From contig DCHK01000008.1 in assembly GCA_002315615.1 (NCBI GenBank), positions 7,824 to 71,823 on the forward strand: DNA of 64,000 bases. Direction: 5' to 3'. The stretch comes from Bacteroidales bacterium UBA1754. GTDB taxonomy: Bacteria; Bacteroidota; Bacteroidia; Bacteroidales; Paludibacteraceae. The notes under the pieces are model-generated. The model made no database searches. It saw only the letters and a program-made list of their open reading frames with translations, and had not been told where the DNA came from. The position numbers and the translations under genes are program-made. Position 1 is the first letter of the stretch, and every line of letters begins with the position of its first letter. Below are positions 1 through 8,103 of this stretch, in pieces.

Positions 1-1
1 G

Positions 2-832
2 AAAATTGATGAGTTCAAGCCTGATATTATTCACGCTCATTATGGATTAAGTGGGATAACTGCAGTACTTCAAAATAAAGTACCCGTAGTTACGACATTT
101 CATAATGGCGAAACATTATCTTTTGTTGCAAATTTTCTATCTTCAATATTCTCTTTGCGTGCAAAATATGTAATATACGTTGCTCAACATATATATAACA
201 AGGCTTTTTTAAAGAAGAAAAACAATTTTAGTATAATCCCTTGTGGTGTTAATCTTGAAGAATGTACCATTACACCTTTTGGAAAAGCAAGAGAAATTCT
301 TAACTTTGACAAAAATAAAAAATATATTTTGTTTGGAGGAGGATTCGATAATTTAAGGAAAAATTTTGCCTTGTTGAATGACGCACTTGTGTTATATACG
401 GGGAAACAAGGAGTTAAAAAGGATGTTGACGTTCAATATGATGGTCAGACGGTTCACATATCTTCATTTGATTATGGCAATGTAGAAGCTATAGAAATGA
501 AGAAATTAAGCAGAAAACAATGTGTGTTGATTATGTGTGGTTGTGATGCTTTTTCTTTGCCATCAAAAAGCGAAGGTTCACCACAAGCATTAAAAGAGGC
601 TATGGTTTGTAATTGTCCTATTTTCGCTACTGATATTGCTGATGTGAAGTATTTATTGGGCGAAATTCCTGGTCATTATATTTGTTCATTTGAGCCTCAG
701 AATGTAATGGAGCAAGTGCAAAAGGCATTAACATTTAATAGTAGAACTGAAGGCAGAAAGAGAATTGTTGAACTCGGTCTATCAAATGAGCAAGTGGCGG
801 AAAAAATTATTAATATATATTTACAACTATGA
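2..832 (+). CDS. Glycosyltransferase family 4 (partial, 5' end outside window)
   Basis: The reading frame is open from base 2, so the start lies upstream of the window and about 276 C-terminal residues are visible. The first visible residues (KPDIIHAHYGLSG, then TTFHNGE) are the nucleotide-sugar transferase pattern seen at the end of the N-terminal GT-B domain. Near nt 565-605 is EGSPQALKEAM, the EX7E-type motif of GT4 enzymes that contacts the sugar nucleotide. A TTG near nt 155 lies inside the fold and is not a credible start. It should transfer a sugar during polysaccharide repeat-unit assembly at the cytoplasmic face of the inner membrane. The stop overlaps the next start (ATGA), so the two are translationally coupled. 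Donor and acceptor cannot be told. Confidence 0.85.
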   Translation, partial: KIDEFKPDIIHAHYGLSGITAVLQNKVPVVTTFHNGETLSFVANFLSSIFSLRAKYVIYVAQHIYNKAFLKKKNNFSIIPCGVNLEECTITPFGKAREILNFDKNKKYILFGGGFDNLRKNFALLNDALVLYTGKQGVKKDVDVQYDGQTVHISSFDYGNVEAIEMKKLSRKQCVLIMCGCDAFSLPSKSEGSPQALKEAMVCNCPIFATDIADVKYLLGEIPGHYICSFEPQNVMEQVQKALTFNSRTEGRKRIVELGLSNEQVAEKIINIYLQL

Positions 833-1995
833 AAATACTAGTATATTTAGGACATCCAGCACATTTTTATTTGTACAAAAATGTCATTGCCAATCTGCGT
901 AAAGATGGACATAATGTAGAGATATTAATTAAAAAGAAGGATATATTACAGCAGTTGTTGGATAATCAGGGCTGGGAATATCATAATATTCTAAAAGAGG
1001 GTCGAAAAAACAGTAAGTTGGCTATTGCTATTGGAACCTTGAAAAGAATATTTAGGGAATTAAGATTTTGCTTGAAGTACAAACCAGACATTCTTACTGG
1101 TACAAGTGTGGAAAACTCTTATGTTGGTCCTCTGCTGAATATTCCTGTCATTAATTGCAATGAGGATGACGCAAGTGTTGTTCCTCTATATGCTAAGTTA
1201 AGTTATCCTGGTGCATCTGTTATTTTAAATCCTATCGTTTGTAATTCAGGGAAGTGGGATGCAAAGGCAAATAAATATCAATCATATCAAGAACTAGCTT
1301 ATCTACATCCAAATCATTTTACACCTGATGAAAAAATAGTGAATGGTTATGGTATAGATATCAAAAAAACATATTTTATCTTTCGATTTGCATCATTGCA
1401 TGCACATCACGATGGAGGGATTAAAGGTATTTCTACAGAGATTGCACAACGTTTGATTGATATATTAAAACCGCATGGTGATATTTATATCACATCTGAA
1501 CGCCCGTTAGAACCTCAATTTGAGCAATATCGAATTAAAATCAATCCACTTGATATGCACCACGTGATGGCATTTGCATCGCTATATATTGGTGATAGTC
1601 AGACAATGGCAGCTGAGGCTGGTGTTTTAGGTGTTCCTTTTGTTAGATTTAATGACTTTGTTGGCAGAATTGGTTATTTGCGTGAGTTAGAAGATGTATA
1701 CCACTTAGGTTATGGCATAAGAGCAAACACAGAACCATTTACTCCAGCTAAGGTTGATTGGATTGAAGAAGAACCCAAACAACAAGCTTGTGGTGCAGAA
1801 GCAATGTATAAAGTTGTGGAGGATTTAATGGCAATGAATGCGGAAGAACGCAAAACTACTTTCCAACAACGCCGTGCAAAAATGCTATCAGAAAAGATTG
1901 ATTTTGCTAAATTTTTGACTTGGTTTATTGAAAACTATCCTGAAAGCAAAAATAAAATACAAGATAATGCAGAGTGGTGGAAACAATTTAAGTGA
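829..1995 (+). CDS. DUF354 family protein, probable GT-B-like glycosyltransferase
   Basis: A 388-residue protein whose start (MKILVYLGHPAHFYLYKN) and middle (TGTSVENSYVG, then GDSQTMAAEAGVLGVPFVRF) match the DUF354 family, which is related in fold to MurG and UDP-GlcNAc 2-epimerase-type GT-B proteins. The ATG overlaps the previous stop by the sequence ATGA. DUF354 proteins are common in surface-polysaccharide loci, but their reaction is not established. The GDSQTMAAEAG stretch sits where GT-B enzymes bind the nucleotide sugar. No signal peptide or membrane segment is evident, so it is probably cytoplasmic. A transferase role in the same glycan as its neighbours is inferred from context. Confidence 0.8.
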   Translation: MKILVYLGHPAHFYLYKNVIANLRKDGHNVEILIKKKDILQQLLDNQGWEYHNILKEGRKNSKLAIAIGTLKRIFRELRFCLKYKPDILTGTSVENSYVGPLLNIPVINCNEDDASVVPLYAKLSYPGASVILNPIVCNSGKWDAKANKYQSYQELAYLHPNHFTPDEKIVNGYGIDIKKTYFIFRFASLHAHHDGGIKGISTEIAQRLIDILKPHGDIYITSERPLEPQFEQYRIKINPLDMHHVMAFASLYIGDSQTMAAEAGVLGVPFVRFNDFVGRIGYLRELEDVYHLGYGIRANTEPFTPAKVDWIEEEPKQQACGAEAMYKVVEDLMAMNAEERKTTFQQRRAKMLSEKIDFAKFLTWFIENYPESKNKIQDNAEWWKQFK

Positions 1996-2138
1996 TTTTG
2001 TGATACTATAAGAAAAATTCATAATATCTTCAATCTATTAGTCGGAAAATAAAATGCAGACATTAAATGAGTCTCATTTTTGGTGTGAATGTTTGAAGCT
2101 TTGTAATCGTCTTCCGAATACAAATGTATGAATTATTT

Positions 2139-2158
2139 GAGGGTTACCCTCCTTTTTT
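2139..2158 (+). terminator. Possible intrinsic terminator after the DUF354 gene
   Basis: GAGGG, a 3-nt loop and CCCTC are followed by C and six T. The stem is short but entirely G/C-rich apart from one pair. It lies about 140 nt after the DUF354 stop, so it could end the first transcription unit of the window. Confidence 0.5.
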
Positions 2159-2182
2159 GTAGCAAAAAGTTACTTTCTTACA

Positions 2183-2244
2183 ATTTTCATTATAATGAAA
2201 ATATTTCCTATTTTCATCAATTATTTTCATTATACTGAAAATAA
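2183..2244. promoter_or_regulatory. Paired palindromes, operator-like
   Basis: TTTTCATTATAATGAAAA at 2184-2201 is a perfect 18-bp palindrome. A near copy, TTTTCATTATACTGAAAA, is at 2224-2241 and extends with TTA/TAA flanks. Their centres are exactly 40 bp apart, close to four helical turns, and a lone half-site TTTTCAT lies between them at 2211. The pair ends about 28 nt before the ATG at 2272. No T-run suited to a terminator follows, so protein-binding sites are more likely than an RNA hairpin. The binding protein is unknown. Confidence 0.45.
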
Positions 2245-2271
2245 TCTCCATTTTTACCATTTATTTTGATA

Positions 2272-3408
2272 ATGTCTCCTGAAGAAAAATTCATAATTAG
2301 TGCGTGCTCTTTGTCGTTGTCTGACGACAAGGTGGATTTGTTGCGTGCCTTAGCAAATGATATAAAAGATTGGGATACAGTTAATTTAATGGCACAAAAC
2401 CATCGGGTGGCGTCATTTTTGTATTATTCACTCAAAAAAGCAGATTTACTAAATACAATTCCAACCGAAATTGCAAAAAAATGGCACGCAGTCTATTTGT
2501 CAAATTATTTGCAGAATGAATCTGCGTTTAGTGAAATTCGCCAATTGGCGCAAACCGTAAAAGGTGAAAAAGTTGTACTATTGAAAGGTGCTGCACTTAA
2601 TTTGATGTTGTATCCCGATTTAGGAATAAGACCAATGTCAGATATTGATGTGTTGGTGGAGAAAAATAGACGGTATGAGATTTACAAGATTCTTGGCGAA
2701 CAAGGTTGGAATGTTGGAAATACCACGGAAAAATCAGAAATTCATAGCAAAATTAGCGATGTTGAACACAAACATCTGCCCAAAACAAATCGTACAGAAA
2801 ATGGTAAGTACGTAGAATTACATTGGAAATTTTTTGCAGGAACGAATGATGATGAAATTTCTGCTGAGGCAGTAAAAACTTCGGTGAAATGGGAGGAAAA
2901 TGTATATTTAATGTCGAATGAAATGATGTTTGCACATTTATGTTCCAATTTTACAGATGGTTACGATTTGGGTGAAACTCTTCGTACATTGTGTGATGTC
3001 AACGAGTTTTTGCTGCAAAAAGAGTTGGATTGGTCATTGCTCGATAGAATTTGTAAAGAAGAACCATTACATAGCAGATTGCTGACGGCACTGAATTGTG
3101 TTGCGTGGATGTTTGGTACTAAAATTCCTACAAAGTACGTAACAAACGAGTTTGAAGGCGTGGAAGTGTCGCTTGATTTTTTGGCATCAGATAAAATTGC
3201 AGACAGAACAATTGGTTTTAAGCGATTTATTACTGATGCAGTAAAAAAGTGTGATACAAAGACAGAAGTGTTCTTGTTGTTTTACAAAACGATATTTCCT
3301 TCGATGGAATGGTTGAAAATAAACTTTAGAGGCAGTAAATTTCCATTGCTTTCATATTGGTTTGGGATGGTCCAAAAAAAAATAAAAATGATAAAAGGTG
3401 TTAATTGA
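2272..3408 (+). CDS. Nucleotidyltransferase-like protein (NTP_transf_5 type)
   Basis: A 378-residue protein. The stretch LLKGAALNLMLYP followed by RPMSDIDVLV near residues 103-128 is the signature of the uncharacterised nucleotidyltransferase family PF14907, with the metal-binding D-x-D pair at about D124 and D126. A later ELHWKFF motif is also typical. Members occur often in Bacteroidota capsule loci, but their substrate is not known. The ATG at 2272 is preferred over a TTG six bases upstream. The C-terminus is basic (KKKIKMIKGVN). It is separated from the previous gene by a 276-bp spacer with palindromes and followed by the gmd promoter, so it may be transcribed alone. Confidence 0.75.
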   Translation: MSPEEKFIISACSLSLSDDKVDLLRALANDIKDWDTVNLMAQNHRVASFLYYSLKKADLLNTIPTEIAKKWHAVYLSNYLQNESAFSEIRQLAQTVKGEKVVLLKGAALNLMLYPDLGIRPMSDIDVLVEKNRRYEIYKILGEQGWNVGNTTEKSEIHSKISDVEHKHLPKTNRTENGKYVELHWKFFAGTNDDEISAEAVKTSVKWEENVYLMSNEMMFAHLCSNFTDGYDLGETLRTLCDVNEFLLQKELDWSLLDRICKEEPLHSRLLTALNCVAWMFGTKIPTKYVTNEFEGVEVSLDFLASDKIADRTIGFKRFITDAVKKCDTKTEVFLLFYKTIFPSMEWLKINFRGSKFPLLSYWFGMVQKKIKMIKGVN

Positions 3409-3422
3409 CGAATGAAAAATGG

Positions 3423-3450
3423 AAAAATAGTGAATAATTAACTATTTTTG
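3423..3450 (+). promoter_or_regulatory. gmd promoter with inverted repeat overlapping the -7 box
   Basis: TATTTTTG at 3443-3450 matches the Bacteroidota -7 consensus TAnnTTTG, 24 nt before the gmd ATG. It is overlapped by a perfect inverted repeat, AAAAATAGT (3423-3431) and ACTATTTTT (3441-3449), with a 9-nt centre. The repeat could be an operator or a weak A/T-type terminator of the gene upstream. Confidence 0.6.
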
Positions 3451-3474
3451 CAAAGATTTAGAAAATAAAATTTT

Positions 3475-4566
3475 ATGAAGACAGCACTTATTACGGGTAT
3501 TACAGGTCAAGATGGAAGTTTCTTGGCTGAGTTTTTGTTGGAAAAAGGGTATGATGTACATGGTACGATTCGTCGTTCATCAGTAGATTACAGAGAGCGT
3601 ATCGCTCATCTTGAGGGTAAACCCCATTTCCATTTACATTATGCCGACTTGGGTGATTCTATGAGTATCATTCAAGTAATAGGGAAGGTAAAACCGAATG
3701 AAATATATAACCTTGCAGCGCAAAGTCACGTACAGGTTAGTTTCGATTCACCTGAGTTTACAGCAGATGTAGATGCTACGGGTGTGTTACGTATTTTGGA
3801 GGCTGTCCGTCAATGTAGTTTGGCTGACACTTGTCGTATTTACCAAGCGTCAACTTCAGAACTTTATGGAAAAGTGGAAGAAGTGCCACAAAGCGAAAAA
3901 ACTCCATTCCACCCATATAGTCCGTATGCTGTGGCAAAATTGTATGGTTTTTGGATTGTAAAAGAATATCGTGAGGCATACAATATGTTCTGTTGTTCGG
4001 GTATCCTTTTTAATCACGAGAGTGAACGTCGTGGCGAAACATTCGTAACACGTAAAATTACACTTGCTGCCGCTCGTATCAAACAAGGTAAACAAGATAA
4101 ATTGTACCTTGGAAACCTTTCTTCTTTGCGCGACTGGGGTTATGCCAAGGATTATGTGGAGTGTATGTGGTTGATTCTTCAAAATAAAACTCCAGAAGAT
4201 TTTGTAATTGCTACTGGCGAGCAACACTCTGTGCGTGAGTTCTGTTATTATGCTTTCAAACACGTTGGCATCGAACTTGAATTTAAAGGCGAAGATGCCG
4301 ATGAGAAAGGATATGACAAAGCAACAGGAAAAGTGTTGATAGAAGTTTCAAAAGATTTTTATCGTCCAACCGATGTTGTCAACTTGTGGGGCGACCCCTC
4401 AAAAGCAAAGAAGGAATTAGGATGGGATCCAACTAAAAAGACATCATTCGAACAACTCGTAAAATTGATGGTTGAGGCAGATATGAAAAAAGTTGCTGCC
4501 GAAAGTGCTGCAGAGTATGTTAAAACAAATTTGGCTGAATACTTGGAAAAAGGAATCGTAAAATAG
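3475..4566 (+). CDS. gmd: GDP-mannose 4,6-dehydratase
   Basis: This converts GDP-D-mannose to GDP-4-keto-6-deoxy-D-mannose, the first step towards GDP-L-fucose. It is an extended short-chain dehydrogenase of 363 residues, close to the usual 370. The Rossmann motif GITGQDG is at residues 8-14. The active site is complete: T127 and E129 in STSELYG, and Y151/K155 in YAVAK. The motif [13 protein letters not shown] is the family's cofactor and dimer-contact loop. Its product would go to fcl at 5092, and its substrate comes from manC at 8104. Usually gmd and fcl are adjacent. Here a small four-helix-bundle gene separates them. Confidence 0.97.
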   Translation: MKTALITGITGQDGSFLAEFLLEKGYDVHGTIRRSSVDYRERIAHLEGKPHFHLHYADLGDSMSIIQVIGKVKPNEIYNLAAQSHVQVSFDSPEFTADVDATGVLRILEAVRQCSLADTCRIYQASTSELYGKVEEVPQSEKTPFHPYSPYAVAKLYGFWIVKEYREAYNMFCCSGILFNHESERRGETFVTRKITLAAARIKQGKQDKLYLGNLSSLRDWGYAKDYVECMWLILQNKTPEDFVIATGEQHSVREFCYYAFKHVGIELEFKGEDADEKGYDKATGKVLIEVSKDFYRPTDVVNLWGDPSKAKKELGWDPTKKTSFEQLVKLMVEADMKKVAAESAAEYVKTNLAEYLEKGIVK

Positions 4567-4567
4567 T

Positions 4568-4585
4568 TGTCCATTTGTCCAATTG
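4568..4585 (+). repeat. Left arm of inverted repeat around the four-helix-bundle gene
   Basis: TGTCCATTTGTCCAATTG at 4568-4585 is complementary to 4997-5014. Of 18 positions, 15 are Watson-Crick pairs, two are G-U and one is U-U. It starts 2 nt after the gmd stop. Further TGTCCA units follow at 4591-4596. Confidence 0.65.
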
Positions 4586-4601
4586 ACATTTGTCCATTTT
4601 T

Positions 4602-4973
4602 ATGACTCATAAGTACAATTTTGAGAAATTGGAAGTTTGGCAAGATAGTCGTTCTCTTGTTAAATTAGTGTATAGTTATACTGAAAAATTTCCAAGTAAA
4701 GAAAATTACGGGTTGAGTTTGCAAATGAGAAGAGCCGCAATTTCAGTATCTTCGAATATAGCAGAGGGAATGGGACGTGTGTCGGATAAAGAACAAATAC
4801 ATTTTTTAGAAATTTCGTATGGTTCTTTAATGGAAACGTATTGTCAATTGTTTTTAGCATTGGATTTGGGATATATTTCACAGGAAAATATTGAAAAGGC
4901 GAAACTGATTGTTGATGAAATAGCAAATAAATTAAATGCACTCAGTAGATCAATTAAGAGAAGATTGGAATAA
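4602..4973 (+). CDS. Four-helix-bundle protein, S23 / 23S rRNA intervening-sequence type
   Basis: A 123-residue all-helical protein with the hallmarks of the four-helix-bundle/S23 family (TIGR02436-like): FEKLEVWQDSRSLVKLVY at the start, LQMRRAAISVSSNIAEGMGR in the middle, and an ISYGSLMETYCQL helix. Relatives are encoded in intervening sequences inside some bacterial 23S rRNA genes and include Avd of diversity-generating retroelements. The biochemical role is unclear and RNA or nucleic-acid binding is suspected. The ATG at 4602 is chosen over an upstream TTG inside the repeat. The gene sits between gmd and fcl and is bracketed by an inverted repeat. No reverse transcriptase or variable repeat is nearby, so a retroelement role is not supported here. 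Confidence 0.85.
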   Translation: MTHKYNFEKLEVWQDSRSLVKLVYSYTEKFPSKENYGLSLQMRRAAISVSSNIAEGMGRVSDKEQIHFLEISYGSLMETYCQLFLALDLGYISQENIEKAKLIVDEIANKLNALSRSIKRRLE

Positions 4974-4996
4974 TATTACTTTATCTTGTTATTGGA

Positions 4997-5014
4997 CAAT
5001 TGGACGGTTGGACA
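4997..5014 (+). repeat. Right arm of inverted repeat around the four-helix-bundle gene
   Basis: CAATTGGACGGTTGGACA at 4997-5014 pairs with 4568-4585. The unit GGAC recurs every 8 bases here. In RNA the two arms would close a loop of about 410 nt holding the whole small gene, as in rRNA intervening sequences. Confidence 0.65.
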
Positions 5015-5091
5015 TTTAGTCAAATTGCACTATGTACAAATGTCATAAAGATAAAGTTATAAAACCCTATACTTACATTAGATATTAGACC

Positions 5092-6033
5092 ATGGACAAA
5101 AATTCAAAAATCTACGTTGCGGGGCATCGCGGTATGGTAGGTAGTGCCATAGTGCGCGAGTTGCAACGACAAGGATACAATAATTTGGTGCTGAGAACGC
5201 ACAAAGAACTTGATTTGACAAATCAAGTAGCAGTAGAGGAGTTTTTTGAAAAAGAAAAACCAGAATATGTATTTTTGGCTGCTGCAAAAGTGGGTGGCAT
5301 TATTGCTAACCAAAATGCTTTGGCAGATTTTATGTATGACAATATGATTTTGGAAATGAATGTCATACATTCGGCTTGGAAAAACGGATGCAAGAAATTG
5401 GAATTTTTGGGTTCTTCTTGTATTTATCCGAGAATGGCGCCACAACCAATGCCTGAAAGTTGTTTGTTGACATCGGAATTGGAGAAAACAAATGAGGCGT
5501 ATGCATTGGCTAAAATTTCTGGTTTGAAATATTGTGAGTTCTTGAATCGTCAGTACGGAACTGATTACATCAGTGTGATGCCAACAAACCTTTATGGTCC
5601 GAATGATAATTATCATCCAACGCATAGTCACGTGTTACCAGCGTTGATACGCCGTTTCCACGAAGCAAAAGTTGCGGGACTGGAAAGTGTAACTTGTTGG
5701 GGCGATGGTAGTCCTTTGCGTGAGTTTTTGTATGTAGATGACCTTGCTAATTTATGCGTATTCTTGATGAATAACTACAGTGGCAACGAAACTGTGAATG
5801 CGGGAACAGGCAAGGAATTGACTATTAAAGAACTGACAGAAGTTGTAGCAAAAGTGGTAGATTATAAAGGAAAAATTGAATGGGATACTACAAAACCTAA
5901 TGGTACACCACGTAAATTGTTGGATGTAAGCAAAGCTACAAAATTGGGTTGGACTTACAAAACCGAACTTGAAGAGGGCGTTGCGTTAGCATACAAGGAT
6001 TTTCTTGAAAATCCTATGCGTGCCGAAAGATAA
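5092..6033 (+). CDS. fcl: GDP-L-fucose synthase
   Basis: An epimerase-reductase that turns GDP-4-keto-6-deoxymannose into GDP-L-fucose with NADPH. The 313-residue length is typical. The cofactor motif GHRGMVGS is at residues 11-18. The catalytic serine lies in LGSSCIYP (about S108 or S109) and the tyrosine-lysine pair is Y137/K141 in YALAK. The motif [10 protein letters not shown] is characteristic of this family. With gmd and manC it completes the route from mannose-1-phosphate to activated fucose. The start ATG is at 5092. The 118-nt spacer upstream contains the right repeat arm and no clear promoter. Confidence 0.97.
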   Translation: MDKNSKIYVAGHRGMVGSAIVRELQRQGYNNLVLRTHKELDLTNQVAVEEFFEKEKPEYVFLAAAKVGGIIANQNALADFMYDNMILEMNVIHSAWKNGCKKLEFLGSSCIYPRMAPQPMPESCLLTSELEKTNEAYALAKISGLKYCEFLNRQYGTDYISVMPTNLYGPNDNYHPTHSHVLPALIRRFHEAKVAGLESVTCWGDGSPLREFLYVDDLANLCVFLMNNYSGNETVNAGTGKELTIKELTEVVAKVVDYKGKIEWDTTKPNGTPRKLLDVSKATKLGWTYKTELEEGVALAYKDFLENPMRAER

Positions 6034-6057
6034 TTGAAGAATTAGAAAATACTGAAG

Positions 6058-7146
6058 ATGAAGCGGATTACGTTAATAGCAGGTGCTCGACCGAATTTTA
6101 TGAAAATTGCGCCGTTAATTCACGCAATTAAGTCTGAACAGCAAAAAGGAGTAGATATAAATTATCGTCTTGTTCACACTGGTCAACATTACGATAAAAA
6201 TATGTCTGATACTTTCTTTGAAGAACTCAATATTCCACAACCGGATGTAAATTTGGGTTGTGGAGGTGGTTCGCAAGCAGAGCAGACTGCTCATATTATG
6301 ATTGAATTCGAGAAGGAACTATTGCTGAATCCGACAGATTTGGTTGTGGTTGTGGGAGACGTAACAAGCACAATGGCTTGTAGTATTGTTGCTAAGAAAC
6401 TATGTACAAAGGTAGCGCATGTAGAAGCTGGTATTCGTTCTTGGGATTTAACAATGCCCGAAGAAATAAACCGAATGGTTACAGATAGCTTAGCCGATTA
6501 TTTTTTCACTACCAGTGAGGTGGCTAATGCGAATTTGAGAAATGCAGGTGTGCCAGAAGATAAAATTTTCTTCGTCGGTAACGTAATGATTGATACGCTT
6601 TTGAAGAATATGTCTCGCTTTAACAAACCTGCAGTTTATGGCGAACTTAATCTTGAAAAAGGCGAGTATTTTGTTCTAACAATGCATCGTCCTGCAAATG
6701 TAGATGAGGCAAGTCATTTAAAAAGATTGATGCAAGAAATAGTGGGCAATGTACAAGGAAAACCTGTGGTATTTCCTATTCATCCTCGTACTGCAAAAAT
6801 TTTCAAAGATTTAGGAATAGAAGCTGAAAATTTGTACATCGTTCCGCCAATGGGTTACTTGGAATTCAATTATTTAGTGAAAAATGCCAAGGCTGTTGTA
6901 ACGGATAGTGGTGGTATTACTGAAGAAACTACAGTAATGGGCGTTCCTTGCATTACACTTCGCGATAATACCGAGCGACCAGAAACTTGTACCATCGGAA
7001 CAAACGAATTGATTGGTACAAATCCTGATAATGTTAAACCAGCTTTACAGACGTTGTTTGACGGCAATTGGAAAAAAGGTAGTATTCCACCACTTTGGGA
7101 TGGGAAATCTGCACAAAGAATAATCGATATTATTAAGGATTTGTAA
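6058..7146 (+). CDS. wecB: UDP-N-acetylglucosamine 2-epimerase (non-hydrolysing)
   Basis: It interconverts UDP-GlcNAc and UDP-ManNAc, giving activated ManNAc for polysaccharide. The 362-residue protein starts with ITLIAGARPNFMKIAP and carries VVVGDVTSTMACS, HVEAGIRSWD, MPEEINRMVTD and TDSGGITEE, all standard for the family. It lies 24 nt after fcl in the same orientation. A WbpI-type epimerase acting on a diacetamido-uronic acid is an alternative because WbpB/D/E-like genes are in the same locus, but the motifs read as ordinary WecB. Confidence 0.92.
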   Translation: MKRITLIAGARPNFMKIAPLIHAIKSEQQKGVDINYRLVHTGQHYDKNMSDTFFEELNIPQPDVNLGCGGGSQAEQTAHIMIEFEKELLLNPTDLVVVVGDVTSTMACSIVAKKLCTKVAHVEAGIRSWDLTMPEEINRMVTDSLADYFFTTSEVANANLRNAGVPEDKIFFVGNVMIDTLLKNMSRFNKPAVYGELNLEKGEYFVLTMHRPANVDEASHLKRLMQEIVGNVQGKPVVFPIHPRTAKIFKDLGIEAENLYIVPPMGYLEFNYLVKNAKAVVTDSGGITEETTVMGVPCITLRDNTERPETCTIGTNELIGTNPDNVKPALQTLFDGNWKKGSIPPLWDGKSAQRIIDIIKDL

Positions 7147-7269
7147 AAATTCATATAGGTTTTTGAAAAAAATGATACGTTTTTAATTGAAAATGCTTTT
7201 AATTTGAAAGAAAAATCAATTTTGTTTCAAAAACAGTTTTGCTAAAAAAAATAATTTTTCTAAAAGAAT

Positions 7270-7277
7270 TACTTTTG
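7270..7277 (+). promoter_or_regulatory. Promoter -7 box for nagB
   Basis: TACTTTTG matches TAnnTTTG, 28 nt before the nagB ATG, in a 159-nt A/T-rich spacer after wecB. No convincing -33 element was seen. Confidence 0.6.
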
Positions 7278-7305
7278 CAATACAAAACTATAATATTTAA
7301 AAGTT

Positions 7306-8097
7306 ATGAGAGTAATTATTGAACCAGACTACGAAAATCTGTCAAGATGGGCGGCAGATTATGTTGCTAACCGCATTATTGCAGCAAAACCAACTCCTAA
7401 AAATCCATTTGTGTTAGGATGTCCTACAGGTTCGTCACCATTAGGTGTGTACAAAAGATTAGTGGAAAAATATAAGGCAGGCGAATTGTCTTTCAAGAAT
7501 GTGATTACATTCAATATGGATGAATATGTCAACTTGCCAGAAGAACATCAAGAAAGTTATCATAGCTTTATGTGGACAAACTTCTTTTCTCATATCGACA
7601 TTAAACCAGAAAATGTTCATATTTTGAATGGAAATGCTCCTGATTTGTTGGCAGAGTGTGCGCACTATGAAGAAATGATTGCTGCTGCTGGTGGTATTGA
7701 TTTGTTTATGGCAGGTATCGGTCCTGATGGACACTTGGCATTTAATGAACCAGGTTCATCTTTAGCAAGTCGTACACGTATCAAAACATTGACAAAAGAT
7801 ACAATTATCGCAAATGCACGTTTCTTTGATGGCGACTTGAATCAAGTGCCAAAACAAGCATTGACTGTTGGTATTGCTACAGTAATGGATGCAAAAGAAG
7901 TGATTTTGTTCTGTAATGGACACAATAAATCACGTGCTTTGCAACATATGATAGATGAGAGTGTGAGCCACATGTGGACATCTTCAATCCTTCAAATGCA
8001 CCCACACGCAATTATTGTGTGCGACGAGGCTGCTTGCGATGAGTTGAAAGTTTCTACATTCCACTACTTTTTGGATAAAGAGAAAAACAATTTATAA
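7306..8097 (+). CDS. nagB: Glucosamine-6-phosphate deaminase
   Basis: It converts glucosamine-6-phosphate to fructose-6-phosphate and ammonia. The protein is 263 residues, near the E. coli enzyme's 266. Catalytic residues fall at the same numbers as in E. coli: D72 in FNMDEYV, and D141, H143 and E148 in [14 protein letters not shown]. The phosphate loop [12 protein letters not shown] is at 39-50. Its own -7 box lies just upstream and manC follows 6 nt after the stop. Fructose-6-phosphate is the precursor of mannose-6-phosphate, so it may link amino-sugar supply to GDP-mannose synthesis by manC. That link is inferred. Confidence 0.97.
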   Translation: MRVIIEPDYENLSRWAADYVANRIIAAKPTPKNPFVLGCPTGSSPLGVYKRLVEKYKAGELSFKNVITFNMDEYVNLPEEHQESYHSFMWTNFFSHIDIKPENVHILNGNAPDLLAECAHYEEMIAAAGGIDLFMAGIGPDGHLAFNEPGSSLASRTRIKTLTKDTIIANARFFDGDLNQVPKQALTVGIATVMDAKEVILFCNGHNKSRALQHMIDESVSHMWTSSILQMHPHAIIVCDEAACDELKVSTFHYFLDKEKNNL

Positions 8098-8103
8098 TAA
8101 AAT

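Noticed and set aside
1996..2138. Possible small gene between DUF354 and the terminator-like hairpin
   Set aside because: No open frame with a recognisable product was found; the stretch contains only short palindromes such as AAATGAgtcTCATTT at 2065-2079.
2184..2241. Palindromes considered as transcription terminators
   Set aside because: They are A/T-rich with no loop and no T-run of suitable length follows. Protein binding fits better.
4602..4973. Four-helix-bundle protein considered as Avd of a diversity-generating retroelement
   Set aside because: No reverse transcriptase, template repeat or variable repeat is present within the window.
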